Shown piece by piece: positions 1 to 9,909 of a DNA stretch of 64,000 bases (its first letter is position 1; each line of letters opens with the position of its first letter). The notes beneath the pieces were generated by a model that searched no databases, was not told where the DNA came from, and worked only from the letters and a program-made list of their open reading frames with translations. Made by a program: the position numbers and the translations under genes. The DNA is from Enterobacteriaceae bacterium 89 (GTDB taxonomy: Bacteria > Pseudomonadota > Gammaproteobacteria > Enterobacterales > Enterobacteriaceae), in NCBI GenBank assembly GCA_014156375.1, contig RQJH01000005.1, forward strand, positions 1 to 64,000, read 5' to 3'.

Positions 1-46
1 GGTAGTGTGGGGTCTCCCCATGTGAGAGTAGGGAACTGCCAGACAT
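1..46 (+). rRNA. rrf: 5S ribosomal RNA, 3' end (partial)
   Basis: The first 46 bases match the last third of enterobacterial 5S rRNA, including the GGTAGTGTGGGGTCTCCCC hairpin region and the closing CTGCCAGACAT. The final helix strand reads CCAGACAT where E. coli has CCAGGCAT, so the missing 5' end should carry a matching change. The gene starts before the window. It is the last gene of an rRNA operon, as shown by the terminator that follows. Confidence 0.95.
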
Positions 47-58
47 CAATTAAGCAAG

Positions 59-86
59 AACCCCAACCGTAAGGTTGGGGTTTTTT
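59..86 (+). terminator. Intrinsic terminator of the rRNA operon
   Basis: AACCCCAACC and GGTTGGGGTT form a 10-bp perfect stem with a GTAA tetraloop, followed by TTTTTT. It lies 12 bases after the 5S rRNA end and ends rRNA transcription before the convergent yhdZ gene. Confidence 0.93.
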
Positions 87-119
87 GCGTTTTAAACCTT
101 CTGAAATGAACAGTAAATT

Positions 120-195
120 GCCGGATGCGGCTGCGTCTTATCAGGCCTACAACATCTCCCGCACTGTAGGCCTGATAAGCGAAGCGCATCAGGCA
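120..195. repeat. REP (PU) palindromic repeat pair
   Basis: GCCGGATGCGGCTGCGTC..TTATCAGGCCTAC and, inverted, GTAGGCCTGATAAGCGAAGCGCATCAGGC match the enterobacterial REP consensus on both strands, giving a small BIME between the rRNA terminator and the end of the convergent yhdZ. Confidence 0.9.
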
Positions 196-199
196 ATCT

Positions 200-958
200 T
201 TAGTGGATCACCTGAGAAAGGAATGCCCGGGTACGTTCAGATTTAGGGTTCGCAAAGAACTCCTGCGGAGGAGCTTGTTCAACAATCTCGCCCCTGTCCA
301 TAAAGATCACCCGGTCAGCCACCGTTCTGGCAAAACCCATTTCGTGCGTCACGCACAGCATTGTCATTCCCGACTGCGCCAGACCAATCATGGTATCCAA
401 AACTTCTTTCACCATTTCCGGGTCTAGAGCTGAAGTGGGCTCATCAAATAACATGATCTTCGGTTTCATACACAGCGACCGCGCGATAGCCACGCGCTGC
501 TGCTGTCCACCGGAGATCTGTCCTGGGAATTTCTGGGCATGCTCGGCAATACGTACTCGTTCCAGATAGTGCATCGCCAGGGCTTCGGCTTCCTTTTTCG
601 GCATCTTTCTTACCCAAATCGGCGCCAGTGTGCAGTTTTGCAGGACCGTCAGATGCGGGAATAGATTGAAGTGCTGGAACACCATCCCCACTTCCTGGCG
701 CACTCTTTCAATGTTGCGGATGTCCTCATTCAGCTCGATCCCGTCCACCACAATTCGTCCCTGCTGATGTTCTTCCAGGTGATTGATGCAGCGGATCGTT
801 GTTGATTTACCTGAGCCGGATGGCCCACAAAGTACGATACGTTCGCCCTGCTTCACGTCCAGATTGATATTTTTCAGCACATGAAACTGCCCGAACCACT
901 TGTTGACGTTTTCCAGCGTAATCATCGCATCAGCCGGCTGTAATAATGTTTGACTCAT
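200..958 (-). CDS. yhdZ: Polar amino acid ABC transporter, ATP-binding protein YhdZ
   Basis: This is the cytoplasmic ATPase of the YhdWXYZ importer (general L-amino acid, Aap/Bzt family). The 252-residue protein has Walker [10 protein letters not shown] at residues 45-53, a Q-loop region, the ABC signature SGGQQQR and Walker B IMLFDEP followed by the D-loop SALD. The GlnQ/AapP type is shown by the close spacing of these motifs and the VTHEMGFAR switch-histidine segment. It is the last gene of the operon, 7 bases after yhdY. The substrate range is inferred from the family and is not readable from the ATPase. Confidence 0.93.
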   Translation of the reverse strand: MSQTLLQPADAMITLENVNKWFGQFHVLKNINLDVKQGERIVLCGPSGSGKSTTIRCINHLEEHQQGRIVVDGIELNEDIRNIERVRQEVGMVFQHFNLFPHLTVLQNCTLAPIWVRKMPKKEAEALAMHYLERVRIAEHAQKFPGQISGGQQQRVAIARSLCMKPKIMLFDEPTSALDPEMVKEVLDTMIGLAQSGMTMLCVTHEMGFARTVADRVIFMDRGEIVEQAPPQEFFANPKSERTRAFLSQVIH

Positions 959-965
959 AGTGTCC

Positions 966-2072
966 TCAGTGCGGTGTACGCCCGGTGTTAAAGCGCTTCT
1001 CCAGATGCTGGCTATAGCGCGACATGCTAAAACAGAAGATCCAATAGATCAGAGCGGCAAAAACGTAGCCTTCCGTCGACATTCCAAGCCAGGCCGGATC
1101 GACGGTCGCCTGCTGAACGCTGCTGAAAAGATCAAACAGGCCGATGATGATCACCAGACTGGTATCCTTGAACAGCGCAATGATGGTATTGACGAGCCCC
1201 GGGATCACCAGCTTCAAGGCCTGAGGCAGGATCACCAGTCCCTGCGTTTTCCAGTAGCCCAACGCCAGTGATTCCGCCGCTTCATACTGCCCTTTAGGCA
1301 AAGCCTGCAGGCCACCGCGAACCACCTCGGCCACATATGCAGACTGGAAAAGAATGACTCCAACCAGCGCGCGGATGAGCTTATCGATGGTCGTGCCTTC
1401 AGCCATAAACAACGGAAGCATGACGGACGACATAAACAGCACGGTGATAAGCGGTACGCCGCGCCAGAATTCGATGAAGATCACCGACAGTATGCGGACC
1501 ACTGGCATCGTGGAACGACGGCCCAGCGCCAGCAAAATCCCTAACGGCAGTGCGCCTGCAATCCCCACCGATGCGATTATTAGCGTCAGCGTCAGCCCGC
1601 CCCATTGCCTGGTTTCAACCCGATCAAGACCCAGGAATCCCCCGTACAGCAGGAACCAGACCACGATGGGATAGACAACGGCCCAACAGGCGATATAGCG
1701 GCCTCGCCGCGGCATAGCATTCCAGAACATAGGAACAATACTTGCCAGCCCGATAACCAGTGCCAAATTAATGCGCCAGCGCTGGTCATGCGGATAAAGG
1801 CCATACATGAACTGCCCGAAGCGCTGATGGATAAAGACCCAGCAGGCACCCGCTTTGGTACAGTCGGCGCGCGTAGTACCAACCCAGTTAGCCTGCAGGA
1901 ATGCCCAGTTGATCAGCGGAGGGATCACCTGCCAGAGCACCCAGAGGCAGAACAGGGTAAGCAGGCTGTTTGACCAGCTGGAAAACAGATTCTTGCGGAT
2001 CCAGGCGAATGTTCTGCCTGATGCGGCACTGGCGGGGCGGCCAGGGTGTGACAGAAGGGCTTTTGTCATCAC
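966..2072 (-). CDS. yhdY: Amino acid ABC transporter permease YhdY
   Basis: Inner-membrane permease of the YhdWXYZ amino-acid importer, 368 residues. Several hydrophobic segments are visible, and the C-terminal half carries the EAA loop ([24 protein letters not shown]) that docks onto YhdZ. The long N-terminal extension with its own membrane segments and a periplasmic loop is typical of AapM/BztC-type permeases. It lies 6 bases after yhdX and 7 before yhdZ, so the genes are cotranscribed and probably translationally coupled. Confidence 0.93.
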   Translation of the reverse strand: MMTKALLSHPGRPASAASGRTFAWIRKNLFSSWSNSLLTLFCLWVLWQVIPPLINWAFLQANWVGTTRADCTKAGACWVFIHQRFGQFMYGLYPHDQRWRINLALVIGLASIVPMFWNAMPRRGRYIACWAVVYPIVVWFLLYGGFLGLDRVETRQWGGLTLTLIIASVGIAGALPLGILLALGRRSTMPVVRILSVIFIEFWRGVPLITVLFMSSVMLPLFMAEGTTIDKLIRALVGVILFQSAYVAEVVRGGLQALPKGQYEAAESLALGYWKTQGLVILPQALKLVIPGLVNTIIALFKDTSLVIIIGLFDLFSSVQQATVDPAWLGMSTEGYVFAALIYWIFCFSMSRYSQHLEKRFNTGRTPH

Positions 2073-2078
2073 GACTCC

Positions 2079-3260
2079 TTAGCGCTCAATCAGAGCCATA
2101 CGGCGGTTATAGATGTTCATTAGCAGCGAGATCGTCAGGCTGATAATGAGGTACACCGACATGGTGATAGCGATAGTTTCAATGGCTTGTCCGGTCTGGT
2201 TCAGCACCGTCCCGGCGAACAGAGACACCATATCCGGATAGCCAATCGCCGCGGCCAGTGATGAGTTTTTGACAATATTCAGATACTGGCTGGTCAGCGG
2301 GGGAATGATGACTCGTAGCGCCTGAGGAATAATGACCTGACGCAGCGTGACGGGATTTGGTAATCCCAACGAACGCGCCGCTTCATGCTGACCGTATGGT
2401 ACGGCCTGAATACCGGAACGGATAATTTCGGCAATAAAGGCGGAGGTGTATACGGACAGTGCGAGCGTTAACGAGGCCAGCTCAGGAATTAATGCCATTC
2501 CGCCACGGAAGTTAAACCCGCGCAGTACCGGCACATCCCAGTGGATCGCTGCACCGAAAATCCAGTGCGCGATGAGCGGAAGGCCAATAAGCAAACCCAC
2601 AGCCACAGGCCAGGTGCGGCGCAGCTGCCCGGTCTTGATCTGCAGATTTTTGTTATAGCGGTAAAGCCCCACCGAAATGACAACAGCCAGCAAAACCGCA
2701 CCGGCAAAGGCAAAAAGACCTTCACCTAACTGAGGGGCCGGAATATATAAACCCCGGTTGCTAAGGAAAACCAGGTCGAAGGCATCGACGGCCTGACGGG
2801 GACCCGGAAGATTGCGCAGGACGGCGAAATACCAAAAGAAGATCTGCAACAGCGGCGGAATATTACGGAAGATCTCGATATACAGGGTTGAGAGTTTACG
2901 CAATAACCAGTTTTCCGACAGGCGAGCCAGCCCAAGGAAAAAGCCAATAATTGACGCAAAGACGATGCACAATGCGGAAACCAGCAGGGTATTCAGCAAT
3001 CCAACGATGAACACACGGCCGTAGGTGTCTCCTTCCTGGTAATCAATAAGATGCTGCACAATACCAAAACCAGCGCTGCGGTCGAGAAAGGCAAAGCCGG
3101 AGGTAATCCCGCGATTATTCAGGTTATTAATGGTGTTGTGAATTAAATAGATAGCAATAACAGCAACCGCCAGCACTGCGATTATCTGAAACAGCCAGGC
3201 ACGAACCGTGGGATTGGAAAAGGACAGCGATCCTTTTACGGCTGGGCGGCGACGGGACAT
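2079..3260 (-). CDS. yhdX: Amino acid ABC transporter permease YhdX
   Basis: The partner permease of YhdY (AapQ/BztB type), 393 residues. The EAA loop reads HEAARSLGLPNPVTLRQVIIPQALR near residue 310, and there are about eight hydrophobic stretches. I take ATG at 3258-3260 (MSRRRPAVKG) as start: it gives the 393-residue length of E. coli YhdX and has GAGG upstream, whereas the frame open to 3296 adds 12 residues lacking in the homologue. It is separated from yhdW by a 67-base gap. Confidence 0.93.
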   Translation of the reverse strand: MSRRRPAVKGSLSFSNPTVRAWLFQIIAVLAVAVIAIYLIHNTINNLNNRGITSGFAFLDRSAGFGIVQHLIDYQEGDTYGRVFIVGLLNTLLVSALCIVFASIIGFFLGLARLSENWLLRKLSTLYIEIFRNIPPLLQIFFWYFAVLRNLPGPRQAVDAFDLVFLSNRGLYIPAPQLGEGLFAFAGAVLLAVVISVGLYRYNKNLQIKTGQLRRTWPVAVGLLIGLPLIAHWIFGAAIHWDVPVLRGFNFRGGMALIPELASLTLALSVYTSAFIAEIIRSGIQAVPYGQHEAARSLGLPNPVTLRQVIIPQALRVIIPPLTSQYLNIVKNSSLAAAIGYPDMVSLFAGTVLNQTGQAIETIAITMSVYLIISLTISLLMNIYNRRMALIER

Positions 3261-3327
3261 AGTAAACCTCAATAACCAGGACTCTGGACTGGGCATCGCT
3301 TACGCGATGCCCGTTACAGCTCAACAA

Positions 3328-4353
3328 TTAGCGCACCGGCGGTGCGTACTGGATCCCGCCGTTATTCCAGAGGTTGTTCTGACCACGTTTGATTTTCAGC
3401 GCGCTGCCTTCACCGACGTTACGGTCAAAGATTTCGGCGTAGTTCCCGACCTGTTTAACAATGTTGTAAGCCCATTTGTTATCCAGCTTCAGGTCTTTAC
3501 CAAAATCGCCTTCTTTGCCGAGCAGGTGGGACATATCCGGGTTGGACGGATTGGCAAACTTCTCATCCACGTTTTTGGAGTTGATACCCATCTCTTCAGC
3601 GTTCAGCATGGCAAACAGCGTCCAGCGCACGATGGCGAACCATTCATCGTCACCACGACGAACGACCGGACCCAGTGGCTCTTTCGAGATAACCTCTGGC
3701 AGAACAACCCAGTCATCCGGTTTGCTCAGTTTGATGCGCAGGGCATACAGCTGGGACTGGTCGGAGGCCAGGGTATCGCAGCGTCCTGATTCCAGCGCTT
3801 TGGCGGATTCGTCAGAGCGGTCGAAGGTGACTGGCGTATATTTCATATTGTTGGCTTTGAAATAATCCGCGACGTTCAGCTCTGTATCCGTACCGGCCTG
3901 AATACACACCGTCGCGCCATCCAGCTCTTTCGCGCTTTTCAGCCCGGCTTTGTCATGAGTCAGGAAGCCGATCCCGTCGTAATAGGTTACGCCCGTAAAT
4001 GAAAGCCCCATACCGGCATCGCGGGAAGAGGTCCAGGTTGTATTACGCGACAGCAGGTCCACCTCACCGGACTGCAGAGCCGTGAAGCGCTCTTTAGCCG
4101 TCAGCGGGGTATATTTTACTTTGCTTGCATCGCCAAACACGGCTGCGGCTACGCCACGACAGACATCCACATCGATGCCGGTAAATTTGCCGTCCGCATC
4201 TGCATAAGAGAAGCCAGGTAATCCGTCACTGATACCGCACTGCACGAATCCTTTCTTTTTTATTGCATCGAAAGTGGCACCAGCGTGTGCCTGATTAGAA
4301 ATGGCAAACAGCACACCCGCCGCAGCGAGGCTGGCGATGATCGTCTTTTTCAT
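3328..4353 (-). CDS. yhdW: Periplasmic amino acid-binding protein YhdW
   Basis: Solute-binding subunit of the YhdWXYZ importer, 341 residues, AapJ/BztA family (SBP_bac_3 fold). A signal peptide is evident: MKKTIIASLAAAGVLFAISNQAHAGA with cleavage after AHA. The mature protein contains FVQCGISDGLPGFSYAD and the GIDVDVCRGVAAAVFGD ligand-pocket segments. It is first in the operon and follows a sigma-54-like promoter. My recollection is that K-12 annotation lists yhdW as a pseudogene; here the reading frame is intact, so the importer should be functional. Confidence 0.93.
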   Translation of the reverse strand: MKKTIIASLAAAGVLFAISNQAHAGATFDAIKKKGFVQCGISDGLPGFSYADADGKFTGIDVDVCRGVAAAVFGDASKVKYTPLTAKERFTALQSGEVDLLSRNTTWTSSRDAGMGLSFTGVTYYDGIGFLTHDKAGLKSAKELDGATVCIQAGTDTELNVADYFKANNMKYTPVTFDRSDESAKALESGRCDTLASDQSQLYALRIKLSKPDDWVVLPEVISKEPLGPVVRRGDDEWFAIVRWTLFAMLNAEEMGINSKNVDEKFANPSNPDMSHLLGKEGDFGKDLKLDNKWAYNIVKQVGNYAEIFDRNVGEGSALKIKRGQNNLWNNGGIQYAPPVR

Positions 4354-4444
4354 AAAGCATCCTGTGTGGCGTAAAATTATCGTTATTAATGAGACGCTCG
4401 GGAGAACGTCGAAACCTGTCTGTGGCTATGGCCATTTCCTGTAA

Positions 4445-4460
4445 AGCAAAGGGAATGCCA
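4445..4460 (-). promoter_or_regulatory. Sigma-54 type (-24/-12) promoter of yhdWXYZ
   Basis: The minus strand reads TGGCATTCCCTTTGCT. GG and GC are separated by exactly 10 bases, which is the sigma-54 spacing, and the bases agree with TGGCAY-N5-TTGCW. Transcription would start about 12 bases downstream, near 4435, leaving a leader of about 80 bases before yhdW. The yhd importer is known as a nitrogen-regulated (NtrC) operon in E. coli, which fits. Confidence 0.75.
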
Positions 4461-4797
4461 GAATTGCAACCGCCTGATTTCGGGTCACGGGGAGGCAATA
4501 AAGTGAGTGTAGACAGGAAAGAAAAAAATACGCGCTCTGCGATGGTGCAAAATTGAAGCCTGTGCCACAAATCAGAGCGAAAAAGGGCTTGTTGTGAGAT
4601 AAAGAAAAGAATTGATTTCGTGAGTTAATATTGGCCTGAGAACGAATCACAATATAATGTGAAATTGCTCACGTAGAATTGGAACGGTCATTAATCGTGG
4701 TGATGAGCATGTGATTTAACACACGAAATGATTTTTGTGGATTTCTGCGGCAGGGCAGAATATTTACATTGCTGGTTATTGCTGCACCGTTATGCAG

Positions 4798-4823
4798 CAA
4801 AAGCGCGGGCTGGCCCGCGCTTT
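4798..4823 (-). terminator. Terminator of yhdV
   Basis: GCGCGGG and CCCGCGC pair around a four-base loop, six bases after the yhdV stop, followed on the minus strand by TTTT. A second small hairpin (GCTGCA/TGCAGC, 4781-4798) follows. Confidence 0.85.
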
Positions 4824-4829
4824 GATAAG

Positions 4830-5051
4830 CTATTTGGTCAGAGCCACAATCCCCAGCGTCAGGCCTGCCAGAGCGGCTGCGCCGCCGGCGATGGCCCCTG
4901 CAGTTTCCCAGTTATCCTGAGTTGTGCCTTTCACACAGGTATTGGTATGCACGAGTCTGCCCTGATCGTCATAAACAGGAACGCACGGTGAATCATGTGC
5001 GCAGCCCGCGAGCAAAGCCGTCAGCAATGCTACCGAAATCAATCTTTTCAT
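4830..5051 (-). CDS. yhdV: Small outer-membrane-type lipoprotein YhdV
   Basis: A 73-residue predicted lipoprotein: MKRLISVALLTALLAGC is a signal peptide ending in the lipobox LLAGC, and the next mature residue is Ala, which does not signal inner-membrane retention. The C-terminus is glycine/alanine rich (AGAIAGGAAALAGLTLGIVAL), like a glycine-zipper. The start at 5049-5051 is chosen because it has GAGG seven bases upstream and gives the length of E. coli YhdV; the longer frame to 5075 would bury the signal peptide. Function is unknown. It stands alone between yhdW and acrF. Confidence 0.9.
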   Translation of the reverse strand: MKRLISVALLTALLAGCAHDSPCVPVYDDQGRLVHTNTCVKGTTQDNWETAGAIAGGAAALAGLTLGIVALTK

Positions 5052-5272
5052 AATATTACCTCGATAATGCCGCACGGGTGGTAAACACCGGTACTGCGGA
5101 ATAGGGTTATTTTACCACTGGCACCTGCAGGATCAGAGACGCGAATAATCTCAATTTATTTGCTCTGTAAACATCATGGAGGTTTTCTCGAATAACACGC
5201 TAATTATGTAGAAATTACGCAGGAGAAAATTCTAATTTTTAATAGGGGCCCGATGCTAAGAACTGAGCTGAA

Positions 5273-5298
5273 GAAAAAAGGCGCTAAAAGCGCCTTTA
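5273..5298 (-). terminator. Terminator of acrEF
   Basis: AAGGCGC and GCGCCTT form a stem around TAAAA, immediately after the acrF stop; on the minus strand it is followed by TTTTTTC. Confidence 0.88.
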
Positions 5299-5303
5299 TC
5301 GTT

Positions 5304-8300
5304 TTAAGACTTTTTACCGCCGAAGCGACTTCGCACTACGACAAAGAATACCGGTACGAAGAAGATGGCCAGCAGCGTAGCGGTGAGCATGCCGCCCATG
5401 ACGCCGGTACCCACGGCATTTTGCGCCCCGCTGCCTGCGCCATTGCTGATAACCAAAGGCATCACCCCGAGGATGAATGCCAGTGAGGTCATCAGGATAG
5501 GGCGCAAACGCATACGCGCCGCCTCAATTGTCGACTCAATAATGCCTTTGCCTTCTTTGTCCATCAGGTCTTTGGCAAACTCAACAATCAGAATGGCGTT
5601 CTTGGCCGACAGGCCAATGGTCGTGAGTAGCCCAACCTGGAAGTAGACGTCGTTATTCAGCCCGCGCAAAGATGCCGCCAGCAGGGCGCCGATAACGCCC
5701 AACGGGACAACCAGCATCACCGAGAACGGAATTGACCAGCTTTCATAAAGCGCCGCCAGACACAGGAACACGACGATCAGCGAAATGGCATACAGCGCCG
5801 GAGCCTGGTTACCGGAAAGTCTTTCCTGATAGGACATGCCCGTCCAGTCGTAGCCAATACCGGAAGGCAGTTTGCTGGCCAGTTGCTCCATCAGGATCAT
5901 TGCTTCACCGGTACTTTTTCCTGCGGCTGCTTCACCCAGAATTTCCATCGAAGGCAGACCGTTGTAGCGTTCCAGGCGCGGTGAGCCGTAAATCCAGCGG
6001 GAGGTGGTAAAGGCGGAGAACGGCACCATCTCACCATTCGCGCTACGAACGTAAAGGTTATTCACGTCGTTTGGCAGCATGCGGAAATGCGCATCGGCCT
6101 GAACGTACACTTTCTTCACGCGACCGCGATCGATGAAATCGTTCACGTAAGTTCCGCCTAGCGCTGTAGAGATAGTCTGGTTAATATCGGAAAGCGATAC
6201 ACCCAGCGCCTGCGCTTTTTCCTGATCGACATCCAGCTTGTATTGCGGGGTATCTTCCAACCCGTTTGGACGCACTCGTACCAGCATATCCGGGTGCTGT
6301 TTTATCATGCCAAACAGCTGATTGCGGGCCTGAGTCAGGGCATCATGCCCTAAGCCTCCCTGATCGATAAGCTCAAAGTCAAAGCCCGTTGCCGTTCCCA
6401 GCTCAATGATGGCCGGAAGGTTGAACGGGAAAACCATCGCGTCTTTAATCTGGCTGAAGCTGAGCGTTGCCCGTTTGATAATGGCTTCGACATGATTTTC
6501 CTCACCGCTGCGTTCTTCCCACGGCTTCAGGCTGATAAAGGCCAGACCGGAGTTTTGTCCCTGTCCGCTAAAGCTGAAACCATTAACGGTGAATACGCTC
6601 TCCACGTTAGCTTTTTCGTCGTTCAGATAGAAGTTCGTGACGGTATCCAGCACCTTTTGCGTGCGTTCCTGTGTTGCACCTGACGGGAGCTGCACCATGG
6701 TCATGAAGACGCCCTGGTCTTCATCCGGCAGGAAGGAGGTTGGCAGACGCAGGAACAGAAGCGCCATGCCGACGACGATAGCTATGTAGATAAGCAGATA
6801 GCGACCGGTACCCCGCAGGATCCGACTTACGCTGTTGGTATAGTGCTCTGTGCTTTGCTCGAAACGGGTGTTGAACCAGCCGAAAATTCCTTTTTTCGCT
6901 TCGTGGTGTTCGCCCTGCACTGGTTTAAGCAAGGTGGCACAGAGCGCTGGTGTCAGGATTAGCGCAACCAGCACTGAAAGCGCCATGGCGGAAACAATAG
7001 TGATCGAGAACTGGCGATAAATGGCGCCCGTTGAGCCACCGAAGAAGGCCATCGGGATAAACACAGCCGAGAGCACCATGGCGATGCCGACCAGCGCGCC
7101 CTGAATTTGCTCCATCGATTTTTCCGTCGCCTCTTTGGGCGGCAACAGATCTTCAGCCATCACGCGCTCGACGTTTTCCACCACGACTATCGCGTCATCA
7201 ACCAGCAAGCCGATGGCTAATACCATCCCGAACATCGTCAGAGTGTTGATGGAGTAGCCGAAGGCGGCTAGCACGGCGAACGTACCCAGCAAAACGACCG
7301 GCACGGCAATCGTTGGGATCAGCGTGGCCCGGATATTTTGCAGGAACAGATACATCACCAGGAACACGAGAACGATCGCTTCAAACAGCGTCTTCACCAC
7401 TTCATGGATGGAAATCTTTACGAACGGAGTGGTGTCGTACGGATAAACCACTTTCATCCCCTGCGGGAAGAAAGGCTGCAGCTCAGCCAGTTTGGCTTTG
7501 ATGGCGGCGGCGGTATTTAATGCATTAGCCCCGGTCGCTAGTTTGATCCCCAATCCAGAGGCAGGCTGTCCATTGATTTTGGCGACGACGTTATAGTTTT
7601 CTCCGCCTAGTTCGATATGCGCCACATCGCGTAGCCGAACCACGGAGCCGTCCTGGTTAACACGAAGCGTGACATTACCGAATTCTTGCGGATCCTTCAG
7701 ACGGGTTTGCGCAATGATTGAGGCGTTAAGCTGCTGATTTCCGACCGCAGGTGTTCCACCCAACTGCCCAGCGGCAATCTGGTTATTCTGGATTTTTAGC
7801 TGGTTAATCACATCTACCGGCGTCAGCTGGTACTTGTTCAGCAGATTGGCATCCAGCCAGACGCGCATCGCATACTGCGCGCCAAACAGCTGCGTATCCC
7901 CGACGCCGTTAACGCGACTGATGGCATCCTTGACGTTTGAAGCTACGTAGTCGGAGATGTCATCCTGAGTCAGGGCTTTGTTATCCGAAATAAAACCGGC
8001 AACCAGCAGGTAGCTGCTGCTGGATTTCTCGACGCTAATACCCTGCTGCTGTACTTCCTGAGGCAGCAGCGGCGTTGCCAGCTGGAGTTTGTTCTGAACC
8101 TGAACCTGCGCGATATCCGGATCGGTACCAGACTGGAAGGTCAGGGTGATGGTGACACCGCCTGCTGAATCGCTGGTGGACGACATGTACATCAGGTTAT
8201 CGATACCGTTCATGTTCTGTTCGATAACCTGAGTGACGGTGTCCTGCACGGTTTGCGCATCTGCTCCTGGATAAGTCGCAGAAACGGCCACTGCTGGTGG

Positions 8301-8417
8301 CGCGATGGTCGGATATTGCGCGATCGGCAGCTGGAGGATCGCCAGCCCGCCCGCCATCATCATGATAATGGCCAGCACCCAGGCGAAAATCGGGCGCTCA
8401 ATAAAGAATTTAGACAT
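5304..8417 (-). CDS. acrF: RND multidrug efflux transporter AcrF
   Basis: Inner-membrane proton-driven pump of the AcrEF-TolC tripartite efflux system, 1037 residues (AcrB/AcrF family, about 1034-1049). The first transmembrane segment is at the N-terminus ([14 protein letters not shown]). The proton-relay pair lies in [20 protein letters not shown] (the D407/D408 equivalents) and the lysine helix is in [21 protein letters not shown]. The two large periplasmic porter loops follow the first helix of each half. The sequence is also close to AcrB; its place next to acrE and acrS makes acrF the right name. It starts 12 bases after acrE. Confidence 0.95.
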   Translation of the reverse strand: MSKFFIERPIFAWVLAIIMMMAGGLAILQLPIAQYPTIAPPAVAVSATYPGADAQTVQDTVTQVIEQNMNGIDNLMYMSSTSDSAGGVTITLTFQSGTDPDIAQVQVQNKLQLATPLLPQEVQQQGISVEKSSSSYLLVAGFISDNKALTQDDISDYVASNVKDAISRVNGVGDTQLFGAQYAMRVWLDANLLNKYQLTPVDVINQLKIQNNQIAAGQLGGTPAVGNQQLNASIIAQTRLKDPQEFGNVTLRVNQDGSVVRLRDVAHIELGGENYNVVAKINGQPASGLGIKLATGANALNTAAAIKAKLAELQPFFPQGMKVVYPYDTTPFVKISIHEVVKTLFEAIVLVFLVMYLFLQNIRATLIPTIAVPVVLLGTFAVLAAFGYSINTLTMFGMVLAIGLLVDDAIVVVENVERVMAEDLLPPKEATEKSMEQIQGALVGIAMVLSAVFIPMAFFGGSTGAIYRQFSITIVSAMALSVLVALILTPALCATLLKPVQGEHHEAKKGIFGWFNTRFEQSTEHYTNSVSRILRGTGRYLLIYIAIVVGMALLFLRLPTSFLPDEDQGVFMTMVQLPSGATQERTQKVLDTVTNFYLNDEKANVESVFTVNGFSFSGQGQNSGLAFISLKPWEERSGEENHVEAIIKRATLSFSQIKDAMVFPFNLPAIIELGTATGFDFELIDQGGLGHDALTQARNQLFGMIKQHPDMLVRVRPNGLEDTPQYKLDVDQEKAQALGVSLSDINQTISTALGGTYVNDFIDRGRVKKVYVQADAHFRMLPNDVNNLYVRSANGEMVPFSAFTTSRWIYGSPRLERYNGLPSMEILGEAAAGKSTGEAMILMEQLASKLPSGIGYDWTGMSYQERLSGNQAPALYAISLIVVFLCLAALYESWSIPFSVMLVVPLGVIGALLAASLRGLNNDVYFQVGLLTTIGLSAKNAILIVEFAKDLMDKEGKGIIESTIEAARMRLRPILMTSLAFILGVMPLVISNGAGSGAQNAVGTGVMGGMLTATLLAIFFVPVFFVVVRSRFGGKKS

Positions 8418-8429
8418 GGAGGCCCCTGA

Positions 8430-9563
8430 TTATTTCGCTTTGCCGGTATCGGGCTCGGCATTCACCGGAACGCCAGGACGCACTTTCTGCAGGCCGCTGA
8501 CAATGACTTTATCGCCGGGTTTCAAGCCTTCAGTGACCAGCCATTTATCGCCGATAGCCTGAGTGGCGGTAATACTGCGCACTTCGACCTGGTTTTTGTC
8601 ATTGACGATCATCACCGTGGCGTCACCCCGCGGGGTACGCGTAACGCCCTGTTGTGGCACTAACAGCGCATCCGGCTGCACGCCTTCCTCAATGCTTGCG
8701 CGAACGAACATCCCCGGCAGTAAAACGTGGTTAGGGTTAGGGAAAATGGCGCGCAGGGTAATGGAGCCGGTGCTTTCATCCACCGTCACGTCGGAAAATT
8801 GCAGTATGCCTTTCAGGCTATACGGCTGGCCATTTTCCATGGTGAGTTCCACGCTTTTGGTGTCGCTGCCGCGTTCAAGGCTTTCCTGCTTCAGACGCAT
8901 AAAGTCGCTGCTGGATTGCGTAACGTCGACGTAAATCGGGTCGAGCTGCTGCACCGTTGCCAGCGCCTGCGCCTGGCCGTTGGTGACCAGCGCCCCTTCG
9001 GTGACGTTGGATTTGCCAATACGTCCGCTAATCGGGGAGGAGACTTTGGTGTACGCCAGGTTAATGCGCGCACTTTCGACTTCGGCTTTGGCTGCTGTCA
9101 CGCTGGCATCTGCCTGCTGGGCGTTGGCCACGGCCTGGTCGTAATCCTGACGGCTGACATACTGGGTGCCCAGCAGCGGCAGGTAACGTTTGACCGTCAG
9201 GTGCGCAATGGTGGCAGCGGCGCTGGCTTTCGCCTCATCGCCTTTGGCGCTGTCCCAGGCGGCCTGGTAGGTTGCCGGATCTATCTGATACAGCGATTCG
9301 CCGGCCTGAATATCTGTGCCTTCAGTAAAGTTACGATGCAGGATGATGCCGCTGACCTGTGGGCGAACTTCTGCAATGCGATACGCCGATGTTCTGCCGG
9401 GAAGCTCCGTGGTGACCGAAAGCGGAGCACTGGAAACCACGTGGACCAGAACGTGCGGTACCTGGCCTTGTGCTGGTTGGTTTCCGGCGTTATCGCAACC
9501 GCTCAGCAATAATGCGGAAGCTAGCAAACTGGATAAAAGTGTTACCCTGGCGTGAGTCGTCAT
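8430..9563 (-). CDS. acrE: Efflux periplasmic adaptor lipoprotein AcrE
   Basis: Membrane-fusion protein joining AcrF to TolC, 377 residues (E. coli AcrE 385). The signal peptide ends in the lipobox LLLSGC, so the protein is anchored by lipid. The lipoyl/barrel-sandwich halves flank an alpha-hairpin (QADASVTAAKAEVESARINLAYTKV), then the beta-barrel and membrane-proximal domains (SITLRAIFPNPNHVLLPGMFVRA). It is first gene of acrEF and is divergent from acrS, its presumed repressor. Confidence 0.95.
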   Translation of the reverse strand: MTTHARVTLLSSLLASALLLSGCDNAGNQPAQGQVPHVLVHVVSSAPLSVTTELPGRTSAYRIAEVRPQVSGIILHRNFTEGTDIQAGESLYQIDPATYQAAWDSAKGDEAKASAAATIAHLTVKRYLPLLGTQYVSRQDYDQAVANAQQADASVTAAKAEVESARINLAYTKVSSPISGRIGKSNVTEGALVTNGQAQALATVQQLDPIYVDVTQSSSDFMRLKQESLERGSDTKSVELTMENGQPYSLKGILQFSDVTVDESTGSITLRAIFPNPNHVLLPGMFVRASIEEGVQPDALLVPQQGVTRTPRGDATVMIVNDKNQVEVRSITATQAIGDKWLVTEGLKPGDKVIVSGLQKVRPGVPVNAEPDTGKAK

Positions 9564-9755
9564 TGCAGTTCCTTAAATAACAAATAGGGCAAATTCGCCG
9601 GAGTCCGGTGAATAAGTAAAAATGCAGCGCGCTATAGTGAAATAAAAAACTGGCAATGTCAGCTGGTAGAATTCCTGGAATGCGAGCAACAGCACGCATA
9701 AACAAAACAGGATTACCTTTGATTAAAAAAGATCGTATTAGGATAATGCTTGAAT

Positions 9756-9776
9756 CATTCATTTGGTCAATGAATG
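9756..9776. promoter_or_regulatory. Candidate AcrS/AcrR-type operator
   Basis: CATTCATT and AATGAATG are perfect inverted arms separated by five bases (TGGTC). The core resembles the AcrR operator of E. coli acrAB, which also pairs ACATTC-like and GAATGT-like arms. It lies about 190 bases upstream of acrE and 133 upstream of acrS, where a TetR-family repressor could control both. Confidence 0.55.
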
Positions 9777-9852
9777 CAGGCTAATTATAAATATGATCTA
9801 ATGTCAATAAGCCGGGTCAGTCCAGGTTTGGAATACAAATAGCTATGTAAAT

Positions 9853-9886
9853 AAACGCACAAGAAATATATTAGTGCGTTTTTATA
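9853..9886 (+). terminator. Terminator-like hairpin in the acrS leader
   Basis: AAACGCAC (9853-9860) pairs with GTGCGTTT (9874-9881), followed by TTTAT. It lies just before the acrS ribosome site, so it could be an attenuator or a terminator for transcripts entering from upstream; its A-flanked form is also compatible with a second repressor site. Role uncertain. Confidence 0.4.
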
Positions 9887-9909
9887 TTGGGTGCGGTGTC
9901 GGGGAACGT

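Larger units (their letters stand above)
4354..4829. other. Gene-free interval between yhdW and yhdV
   Basis: A 476-base stretch holding the yhdW regulatory region on the right-hand strand and the yhdV terminator at its end. I see the sigma-54-like promoter (4445-4460), a half NtrC-like site TGCACCA on the minus strand at 4543-4549 about 100 bases upstream of the expected start, and an AT-rich centre. No coding frame here resembles a known protein. Confidence 0.6.
9564..9909. other. Divergent acrE/acrS control region
   Basis: A 346-base AT-rich interval with the start sites of both acrE and acrS. It holds the operator-like inverted repeat at 9756-9776 and the hairpin at 9853-9886, described separately. 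Candidate -10 elements abound in the AT-rich part, so I do not single one out. Confidence 0.6.

Noticed and set aside
4546-4567. Second TGGCAC..TGCA pair on the minus strand, considered as a sigma-54 promoter
   Set aside because: GG and GC are 16 bases apart, not 10, so it cannot be a -24/-12 element.
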